From assembly GCA_903920415.1 (NCBI GenBank), contig CAIXMD010000377.1, positions 1-5,722 on the forward strand: 5,722 bases of DNA, given 5' to 3'. Position 1 is the first letter of the stretch. Each line of letters begins with the position of its first letter. A program made the position numbers and the translations under genes. This document shows, piece after piece, positions 1 to 4,770 of the stretch. The notes beneath the pieces were generated by a model. It saw only the letters and a list, made by a program, of their open reading frames with translations. It was not told the DNA's origin and made no database searches. This DNA is from an uncultured Desulfomonile sp. (GTDB taxonomy: Bacteria; Desulfobacterota; Desulfomonilia; Desulfomonilales; Desulfomonilaceae).

Positions 1-303
1 CTCCTGAAGAAGTAAGAGTTGGTGAACGAGACCTGTCACTACATTCTTCTTCAAATTAAGTTTTTCAACAAAATCTGGAGGAAGTGATCCCTTGAAGCGA
101 AGCCTTATTTTCTCCAACTCGCTTTCGTAAACATTGTAAAAATGATCATAGCTGATCACAGTGCCGTTGACCTTTGCCGCATATGAGCGACTCTTATCAC
201 CTGGGCCGGACCAGCCGTACCAAAAGACGAAGACAATAATTATACCGCCCAGGGCTACCTTGATCAGCCACGAGCGGGCATGTTTTCTCATCAGATCGAG
301 CAA
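1..303 (-). CDS. PpiD/SurA-type membrane-anchored periplasmic foldase, N-terminal part only
   Basis: The reading frame stays open to the window edge, so only the first 101 residues are seen. The short N-terminus (LLDLMRKHARSWLIK) is followed by one hydrophobic segment at about residues 13-32, including GGIIIVFVFWYGW. This looks like an uncleaved signal anchor. Next comes a soluble stretch with AAKVNGTVISYDHFYNVYE, the typical opening of the SurA_N/PpiD chaperone domain. Known PpiD proteins sit in the inner membrane facing the periplasm and help newly exported proteins fold; a parvulin isomerase domain usually follows, but it would lie outside the window. I chose the TTG at 303 because AAAGGAG ends seven bases before it. 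The in-frame ATG at 291 is the alternative, but it lies too far from that site. The gene diverges from the LsrF-like gene. Family assignment is fairly safe; the exact subfamily is not. Confidence 0.8.
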   Translation of the reverse strand, partial: MLDLMRKHARSWLIKVALGGIIIVFVFWYGWSGPGDKSRSYAAKVNGTVISYDHFYNVYESELEKIRLRFKGSLPPDFVEKLNLKKNVVTGLVHQLLLLQE

Positions 304-341
304 GGCACTACTCCTTTCCGTTCACCTGTGGTCGAAGCAGG

Positions 342-370
342 ATGATAAGAATTCCCTGCGATCTTGTCAA
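342..370 (-). promoter_or_regulatory. Sigma70-type promoter for the PpiD-like gene
   Basis: Read on the minus strand, a perfect TTGACA (370-365) is followed by a 17-base spacer and TATCAT (347-342), five of six matches to TATAAT. Transcription would start near 335, giving a leader of about 32 bases that contains the AAAGGAG ribosome site before the TTG start. Predicted by eye only. Confidence 0.6.
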
Positions 371-389
371 TGGCGATAAGGCCCTACTG

Positions 390-418
390 TTGACACTTTG
401 TAATGCGTTTGTTACCAT
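390..418 (+). promoter_or_regulatory. Promoter of the LsrF-like operon
   Basis: TTGACA at 390-395, a 17-base spacer and TACCAT at 413-418 (four of six matches to TATAAT). The perfect -35 with a weak -10 suits a regulated promoter. A perfect inverted repeat overlaps the -10. The leader would be about 30 bases, ending in an AAGAGGT ribosome site (440-446) nine bases before the ATG at 456. Confidence 0.5.
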
Positions 419-434
419 TTTCGTTCGCATTACA
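399..434. repeat. Perfect 9-bp inverted repeat, candidate operator
   Basis: TGTAATGCG at 399-407 is repeated in inverted form as CGCATTACA at 426-434, with 18 bases between. The centre is near 416-417, on the -10 element of the LsrF-operon promoter. A dimeric regulator bound here should block RNA polymerase. The half-sites are about 27 bases apart centre to centre, roughly two and a half helical turns. No regulator gene is visible in the window, so the protein that would bind is unknown. Confidence 0.5.
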
Positions 435-455
435 CACTAAAGAGGTAGATAAACC

Positions 456-1385
456 ATGGCGGACCTTGAAGGACTGGCGGAGGCGAGGGATGTGAAGACC
501 AAGAAAGTCGAGGGAGGAGCCCATTTCCATTTAAGAGGAAGCGCCCATCTGGATTGGGGTATGAAAAACCGGCTCGCAAGGATAATTAAACCTGATACCG
601 GCCGAACGGTAATGTTGGCCGTGGACCACGGCTACTTCCAGGGACCTACTTCTGGTCTGGAGGTCATGGAATCGACATTGGAACCGTTAATTCCTTATGC
701 GGATTGTCTCATGCTGACTCGAGGCATACTTCGGTCCTCAGTGCCCCCAGGAGCACAGGTCCCAATCGTGCTGAGAGTGTCGGGTGGAAACAGCGTACTT
801 TCGGAACTTTCAAACGAAACCTGGAATGTGTCTGTGGAAGATTGTATCCGTCTCAATGTTTCCGGAATGGCCATGTCAATTTACGTGGGAGCTCCATACG
901 AGCACCAGACACTGGCGGCATTTTCCGATCTAATTGACGCTGGATATGAAGCGGGAATTCCTGTTCTGGCCGTCACGGCCATAGGCCGGGATATGGTACG
1001 GGACTCCCGTTACCTTTCTCTGGCTACACGAATGGCCGCGGAAATGGGTGCTAACTTTGTGAAAACCTATTATTGTGAAAATTTTGAAAGAGTCACAGGA
1101 ACATGCCCTGTACCAATCGTAATGGCCGGCGGCAAGAAGCTCCCCGAAATTGAGGCATTGACAATGGCTCATAACGCCGTTACGGAAGGCGCCACCGGCG
1201 TGGACATGGGGAGAAATATTTTCCAGTCCGACTGCCCGATAGGAATGATCAAAGCTGTGCGCGCAGTGGTCCATTACGACGAGAAACCCCAGTCAGCAAT
1301 CAAAATCTATCGGGATGAAAAGACTGCCTCTAAGCGGGGAGCGACTACCGCTAAAAAGCCGAGCCCAAGTACAAAGAAAAAATAG
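456..1385 (+). CDS. LsrF-like class I thiolase/aldolase (DhnA/DeoC-FbaB superfamily)
   Basis: This 309-residue TIM-barrel protein resembles E. coli LsrF along almost its whole length as I recall it, including the MADL start, LDWGM (32-36), VMLAVDHGYFQGPT (52-65), LTRGILRS (87-94), MVRDSRYLSLATR (180-192), AGGKKLPE (224-231) and GVDMGRNIFQSD (248-259). Lys203 in FVKTYY sits where LsrF has its Schiff-base lysine. LsrF transfers an acetyl group from 3-hydroxy-5-phosphonooxypentane-2,4-dione to coenzyme A in autoinducer-2 breakdown; relatives are sugar-phosphate or heptulosonate aldolases. No lsrK, lsrG, lsrR or Lsr transporter genes are nearby, so the substrate here may differ. A lysine-rich tail (about 290-309) extends past the usual end. 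The start has AAGAGGT nine bases upstream. The gene is probably the first of an operon with the dehydrogenase and M24 gene. The fold and Schiff-base chemistry are firm; the exact reaction is not. Confidence 0.88.
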   Translation: MADLEGLAEARDVKTKKVEGGAHFHLRGSAHLDWGMKNRLARIIKPDTGRTVMLAVDHGYFQGPTSGLEVMESTLEPLIPYADCLMLTRGILRSSVPPGAQVPIVLRVSGGNSVLSELSNETWNVSVEDCIRLNVSGMAMSIYVGAPYEHQTLAAFSDLIDAGYEAGIPVLAVTAIGRDMVRDSRYLSLATRMAAEMGANFVKTYYCENFERVTGTCPVPIVMAGGKKLPEIEALTMAHNAVTEGATGVDMGRNIFQSDCPIGMIKAVRAVVHYDEKPQSAIKIYRDEKTASKRGATTAKKPSPSTKKK

Positions 1386-1423
1386 TTTTTTTTTAATAAT
1401 CGGAGTGCAGCGCGTCGTTGGCT

Positions 1424-1451
1424 TCGACACAATTATTCTAAGCCGTTTAAT
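1424..1451 (+). promoter_or_regulatory. Possible internal promoter before the dehydrogenase gene
   Basis: TCGACA (1424-1429, five of six matches to TTGACA) and TTTAAT (1446-1451, five of six matches to TATAAT) are 16 bases apart in the 129-base gap between the first two genes. It could add transcription of the dehydrogenase and M24 genes independent of the operator-controlled promoter. Such matches also arise by chance. Confidence 0.35.
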
Positions 1452-1500
1452 GCTCTCAGATATGTATCAGTTTTCTTGGACATAGAAGAGGGTGTTGGGG

Positions 1501-1506
1501 AAGGAG
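1501..1506 (+). promoter_or_regulatory. Ribosome binding site that decides the dehydrogenase start
   Basis: AAGGAG lies eight bases before the ATG at 1515. It falls inside the longer open frame from the TTG at 1476, so that upstream start is unlikely. Confidence 0.75.
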
Positions 1507-1514
1507 CCCGGCTC

Positions 1515-2543
1515 ATGCGAGTGGCAATGTATTACAACAATAGGGATGTCAGGATAGAACAGATGGAAGTACCTCGCATTGGTCCTGGGGAACTCCTTGT
1601 AAAGGTTTGGGCGAGCGGTATCTGCGGTAGTGACGTCCTGGAGTGGTATCGCCTGGCCAAAGCCCCTATTGTTCTCGGACACGAGATTGCGGGAGAAATT
1701 GCGGAGGTGGGTGACGCAGTCCAGAAGTGGAAGCGAGGTGACAGGGTCTTTGTATCGCACCATGTGCCATGTAACATGTGCCGGTACTGTGGGGAAGGAC
1801 ACGAATCTTGCTGCGATACGCTGGCCTCGACTAATTTCTACCCAGGAGGCTTTGCCGAGTATCTAAGAGTGCCGGAGATCAATGTTCGCAACGGAGTTTA
1901 CGCTCTCCCAGAATCCATGTCCTACGAACAGGCGGTTTTCATCGAGCCGTTAGCCTGCGTTTTTCGAGGGCAGCGGCATGCTGGGTGGAGGCCTGGGCGA
2001 CGGTTGTTGGTAATGGGATGCGGTATTTCAGGTATTATGCACATTCAGCTCGCACGCACGGCCGGTGCCAGCCGGATTGTAGCCGTTGACATCAACCCTC
2101 AGCGAATTGATTCATCATTGAAGTTTGGCGCGGATGTGGCTCTGCCTGCTGGTAAGGATCTCATAGATCGTCTGAAAGAGGTTAATGACGGCCGCCTCGC
2201 CGATTTGGTCATAGTCGCTACTGGGGCATTATCCGCCATCAAACAGGCGTTCGATGCGGTAGACCGGGGAGGCACCATATTGTTTTTTGCTCCTTCAGAT
2301 CCAGGGGCCGTCGTAGAGATGCCTTTTAACAAGCTTTGGCGTAAGGAGGTAACAATAACCTCATCTTATGCCGGTAGCCCCAGGGACATAAATGCGGCGA
2401 TTGAGTTGATTTCCTCAGGCAGGATTGATGTAACCCCCCTGATTACCCATCGCCTCCCTCTCGACAAGACCCAAGAAGGTTTTCGTCTAGTGGCCGAAGC
2501 TGGTGGGAAGTCTATGAAGGTCGTTATCGAACCCCAGAGATAG
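1515..2543 (+). CDS. Zinc-dependent medium-chain dehydrogenase, iditol/threonine dehydrogenase-like
   Basis: This 342-residue protein has the complete zinc alcohol dehydrogenase layout. Catalytic-zinc residues are Cys37 (GICGSD), His56-Glu57 (GHEIAGE) and Glu144 (IEPLAC). The structural-zinc loop has Cys86, Cys89, Cys92 and Cys100; Cys99 makes an unusual CC pair. The nucleotide fold has GCGISG at 168-173 and an aspartate at 192 (VDINPQR), the usual mark of NAD preference. The pattern fits the polyol/sorbitol (iditol 2-dehydrogenase-like) branch, which oxidises a secondary alcohol to a ketone. The actual substrate cannot be read. The frame is open from a TTG at 1476, but AAGGAG (1501-1506) lies eight bases before the ATG at 1515 and the protein family starts there, so I use that ATG. 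The M24 gene follows after 37 bases, which suggests cotranscription. Confidence 0.9.
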   Translation: MRVAMYYNNRDVRIEQMEVPRIGPGELLVKVWASGICGSDVLEWYRLAKAPIVLGHEIAGEIAEVGDAVQKWKRGDRVFVSHHVPCNMCRYCGEGHESCCDTLASTNFYPGGFAEYLRVPEINVRNGVYALPESMSYEQAVFIEPLACVFRGQRHAGWRPGRRLLVMGCGISGIMHIQLARTAGASRIVAVDINPQRIDSSLKFGADVALPAGKDLIDRLKEVNDGRLADLVIVATGALSAIKQAFDAVDRGGTILFFAPSDPGAVVEMPFNKLWRKEVTITSSYAGSPRDINAAIELISSGRIDVTPLITHRLPLDKTQEGFRLVAEAGGKSMKVVIEPQR

Positions 2544-2580
2544 CCGTTTGTTTGCCCAATTTTCCAAATCAGAGCAATGC

Positions 2581-3771
2581 ATGCCCTCAACTCCATTGGA
2601 AGAAATTCAGCGTCGAATAGGAACCCTTCAAACATCAATGGCTAAAAACGGGTTCGATGGGGTTCTAATTGTTCAGCGAGCCGATCTCTTTTATCTGACG
2701 GGAACTGGTCAGGACGCTCATCTGTTTGTTCCAGTGGAAGGCCCGCCGACTCTCCTTGTTCGGAAAAACCTCGAGAGAGCTGTCGCAGATTCGCCGCTGC
2801 AGTTAACCCTGCCTGTAAAAAACTTATCCCAGCTAAAAAAGGAGATTGAATCTGCCTGTCATGGGCAACTGAAGATCCTTGGTATGGAACTGGATATCCT
2901 CCCGGTGAATAATTACCGAATGTACTCGGAGCTTTTTCCTGAAACAGAAATATCTGATATTTCTAAACTTATAAGAGAAGCCAGGATGATCAAGTCTCCA
3001 TACGAGTTGGACCTGATTGTCAAGGCCGCGGCCATGAACGATGAGTTATACAAAAGTCTGGGAGAAATACTCAGGGAAGGTATGACAGAAATGGAATGCA
3101 CCGCCCTTCTTGAAGCCCGCCACCGGAAAAATGGTCACCAGGGTTTCGTGAGGGTAAGAAGATTCAACCAGGAAGCTCTTTACGGTCATATTGTGTCTGG
3201 CAGCAATCTTGCGGTTCCAAGCTGTTCAGTCGAGCCCACTGGAGATCCAGGACCAACCTTCTCGTTGCCTCACGGCACTGGATGCAAAGTAATAGAAAGA
3301 CACCAGCCGGTCCACGTTGACTACGTGGGGATCGTGGACGGGTACATGGTTGATCAAGCCAGGACATTTTTTCTTGGCAAGCCTCCTGAACAATTCATCG
3401 ATGTCCATTCGTTGGCCCTAGCAATACAAGATGCTCTAATTAAGGAAGGCTTCCAAGGTGTTAATGCGGAAAAGCTTTTTGAAACGGCAATCGGTATAGC
3501 ATCGGAGGCAGGCATGGAGGAAGGTTTCCTGGGCTACCCGCAACCAGTTCCTTTTGTAGGCCACGGAGTGGGTTTGGAGCTGGATGAACTTCCAGTAGTC
3601 GGAAGGAAATCTCCCTATGTACTCCAGTCGGGGATGGTGATCACGCTTGAACCTAAATTCTTCTTTCCCGGCAAAGGGATGGCAGGAATTAAAAATTCTT
3701 TCCTGGTGACTGAGGAAGGGCTAAAGAAGCTTACTCTGTTTGATGACACTGTCCAGATCCTTAGTTGTTAG
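2581..3771 (+). CDS. M24 family 'Xaa-Pro peptidase'/creatinase-like protein with altered metal site
   Basis: This 396-residue protein has a creatinase/prolidase N-terminal domain (about 8-130) and an M24 pita-bread domain (about 140-390). Known M24 peptidases hold two metals with Asp, Asp, His, Glu, Glu. Here Asp247 (HVDYVG), Asp258 (VDQAR), His328 (VGHGVGLE) and Glu357 (TLEPKF) are present. The fifth position, normally Glu in an I-E-D/N motif before the final strand, reads Lys371 (GIKNSFLVT; codon AAA at 3691-3693). Either the metal site is altered, or the protein does metal-free chemistry, as creatinase does. The members are usually cytoplasmic, and no signal peptide is seen. The ATG at 2581 gives the family-typical start MPSTPLEEIQRRI, with only a weak AGAG before it; the frame also opens at a TTG at 2548. 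It is third in the likely operon, so it may act on the same compound, for example by cutting a C-N bond. This is inference. Confidence 0.85.
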   Translation: MPSTPLEEIQRRIGTLQTSMAKNGFDGVLIVQRADLFYLTGTGQDAHLFVPVEGPPTLLVRKNLERAVADSPLQLTLPVKNLSQLKKEIESACHGQLKILGMELDILPVNNYRMYSELFPETEISDISKLIREARMIKSPYELDLIVKAAAMNDELYKSLGEILREGMTEMECTALLEARHRKNGHQGFVRVRRFNQEALYGHIVSGSNLAVPSCSVEPTGDPGPTFSLPHGTGCKVIERHQPVHVDYVGIVDGYMVDQARTFFLGKPPEQFIDVHSLALAIQDALIKEGFQGVNAEKLFETAIGIASEAGMEEGFLGYPQPVPFVGHGVGLELDELPVVGRKSPYVLQSGMVITLEPKFFFPGKGMAGIKNSFLVTEEGLKKLTLFDDTVQILSC

Positions 3772-3797
3772 TCGGCTCTCAGGTCTTGGTGAAGAAA

Positions 3798-4163
3798 CTA
3801 CCCTGGAGGGTCTCGATGCCCAAGGATAATAAGCTTCCTCTCAATCGCCTGTTGAAGTCTTTCTTCCCAATCTTTCCAATGGGTTCTAAGATCTTCCAGT
3901 TGATTGGACAGGGCTCGCCATTCAGATTGTCGTTCTGACGCGTCTGGATCTGTCGTGTTCTTTACAGCTTGCTCAATGTCTTTGAGCCTGTCGGCGATTG
4001 GACGAACTCGCTCTTTGATCGCTCTCATTTCTGAAAGAATAGATTCTTCCTCCGGTGTTAGCGCCATCTTGGGCGCACACACAGAACATTCGATCCCTTC
4101 GGAGGACGACGGAGAAGTACTGCAGTCGCAATCAGGTGCTATATGATCTTGCTGATTAGCCAT
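3798..4163 (-). CDS. Small cysteine-pair, coiled-coil protein of unknown function
   Basis: I do not recognise this 121-residue protein. Its N-terminal 30 residues are low-complexity and hold two cysteine pairs, CDC at 12-14 and CSVC at 26-29, which could bind a metal or form disulfides. After LTPEEES (36-42) come two long charged helices, about 37-70 and 78-110, rich in Glu, Arg and Leu, likely a helical hairpin or coiled coil. It ends with KLIILGHRDPPG. No signal peptide or membrane segment is seen, so it is probably cytoplasmic. A near-perfect AAGGAGGTGA precedes the ATG at 4163 by eight bases. A GTG at 4175 is in frame but lies within that ribosome site, so it is rejected. The promoter is also strong, so the protein may be abundant. 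It converges on the M24 gene with a 26-base gap and no clear terminator between them. Confidence 0.75.
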   Translation of the reverse strand: MANQQDHIAPDCDCSTSPSSSEGIECSVCAPKMALTPEEESILSEMRAIKERVRPIADRLKDIEQAVKNTTDPDASERQSEWRALSNQLEDLRTHWKDWEERLQQAIERKLIILGHRDPPG

Positions 4164-4171
4164 AGTGGTCG

Positions 4172-4181
4172 TCACCTCCTT
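4172..4181 (-). promoter_or_regulatory. Strong Shine-Dalgarno of the small cysteine-pair protein
   Basis: Read on the minus strand, AAGGAGGTGA is a near-complete match to the anti-Shine-Dalgarno of 16S rRNA. It lies eight bases before the ATG at 4163 and covers the GTG at 4175, which settles the start. Confidence 0.75.
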
Positions 4182-4198
4182 GGTTTTTTCTTATTCTT

Positions 4199-4227
4199 GA
4201 TATAATCACTACGAGGCTGAGTGTCAA
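4199..4227 (-). promoter_or_regulatory. Promoter of the small cysteine-pair protein
   Basis: On the minus strand, a perfect TTGACA (4227-4222), a 17-base spacer and TATATC (4204-4199, four of six matches to TATAAT). Transcription would start near 4192, giving a leader of about 30 bases. Confidence 0.5.
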
Positions 4228-4234
4228 AAGGAAG

Positions 4235-4255
4235 GAATTATACCAGGAATAATTC
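4235..4255. repeat. AT-rich 7-bp inverted repeat upstream of the promoter
   Basis: GAATTAT (4235-4241) and ATAATTC (4249-4255) form a perfect inverted repeat with a seven-base centre. It lies just upstream of the -35 element of the minus-strand promoter, about 53 bases before the predicted transcript start. An activator could bind there. An AT-rich repeat this short can also be chance. Confidence 0.3.
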
Positions 4256-4395
4256 GATGCAGGTGCGAAGCCTTGTGAAAAGGGAGGCAATGATCGCTAG
4301 GGCTTACGGGGCATACTCTAAGAGGTGGATTGGCAGCGAACTGAATATATTTGGTACCTTGTGTAGAAGATTTTGATCAAAGAGGGTGCGAGCGT

Positions 4396-4656
4396 TTAAT
4401 AACGTCCGATCACATGGTCCATGAGCGTGTTCATTACTTCGTGAAACAGAACCTTGTAACCGCCTGGCCAAGTGTGTCGAATGGGCGGAGGAGGAACATA
4501 ACCATAAAAAAACCTCTCCTGTACTGCAGAATGAGGGACGCCTGCTTGCTGTTGAGATGTTCGAGATAAATCGGGAAAATTGTCCGTAGCCAGAGCGGCA
4601 AGAGAGGACGCGAATACTACAAGAATCATTGAAAATATGAATATGAAGCGCTTCAT
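4396..4656 (-). CDS. Small exported protein of unknown function
   Basis: This 86-residue protein begins with a clear Sec signal peptide: MKRF, then a hydrophobic core (about 5-20) and a likely signal peptidase I cut after ALA near residue 23. The mature part is about 63 residues with no cysteine, so it is not a lipoprotein and forms no disulfides. It is disordered-looking at first (DNFPDLSRTSQQQ). It then holds an aromatic and proline-rich stretch, YGYVPPPPIRHTWPGGY (about 52-68), and a short helix-like end, FHEVMNTLMDHVIGRY. I do not recognise the family. AGAGGA lies four bases before the ATG, and a promoter is present upstream. It follows the dehydrogenase on the same strand after 114 bases but probably has its own transcript. 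The hydrophobic start, ribosome site and promoter together support a real gene. Periplasmic location is inferred. Confidence 0.7.
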   Translation of the reverse strand: MKRFIFIFSMILVVFASSLAALATDNFPDLSRTSQQQAGVPHSAVQERFFYGYVPPPPIRHTWPGGYKVLFHEVMNTLMDHVIGRY

Positions 4657-4674
4657 TTTTTCCTCTATCGTTAT

Positions 4675-4703
4675 ATTTTATATTGAGTGGAGAGAAAAAT
4701 CAA
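4675..4703 (-). promoter_or_regulatory. Promoter of the small exported protein
   Basis: On the minus strand, TTGATT (4703-4698), a 17-base spacer and TAAAAT (4680-4675, five of six matches to TATAAT). The predicted leader is only about a dozen bases and contains the AGAGGA ribosome site. The region is AT-rich, so other registers are possible. Confidence 0.45.
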
Positions 4704-4770
4704 TTGCAAAATTATTGCGTGTGATTATTCCGAGTCCAGTTCTAATAAGAAACAAGATTATGGAACAGGG

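Noticed and set aside
930..1274. Long minus-strand open frame antisense to the LsrF-like gene.
   Set aside because: It lies wholly inside a well-recognised gene, has no family resemblance and no supporting ribosome site, so it is a shadow of that gene's codons.
1333..1394. AGCGG/CCGCT hairpin followed by T9 as an intrinsic terminator after the LsrF-like gene.
   Set aside because: The stem is only five pairs and lies more than 30 bases before the T run, so it does not form the usual hairpin-U-tract unit.
1476..1514. Upstream TTG start for the first dehydrogenase, adding 13 residues.
   Set aside because: A better AAGGAG-ATG start lies at 1515 where the family normally begins, and the extra residues have no family counterpart.
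2548..2580. TTG start for the M24 protein, adding 11 residues.
   Set aside because: There is no ribosome site before it, and the ATG at 2581 gives the usual N-terminus. It cannot be fully excluded because the ribosome site at 2571 is also weak.
3798..3815. Short inverted repeat ACCCT/AGGGT as a terminator at the convergent gene ends.
   Set aside because: The stem is five pairs with a two-base loop, lies at the coding end, and is followed by only a broken T run.
4178..4206. Plus-strand TATAAT at 4201-4206 as a promoter.
   Set aside because: No good -35 lies at proper spacing, and no supported plus-strand gene follows. The same bases are explained by the minus-strand promoter.
4257..4376. Plus-strand 39-codon frame starting ATG CAG GTG, ending TGA, with AGGA nine bases upstream.
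   Set aside because: It has no convincing promoter and no recognisable motif, and a chance frame of this length is common. It remains a possible small gene only if conserved.
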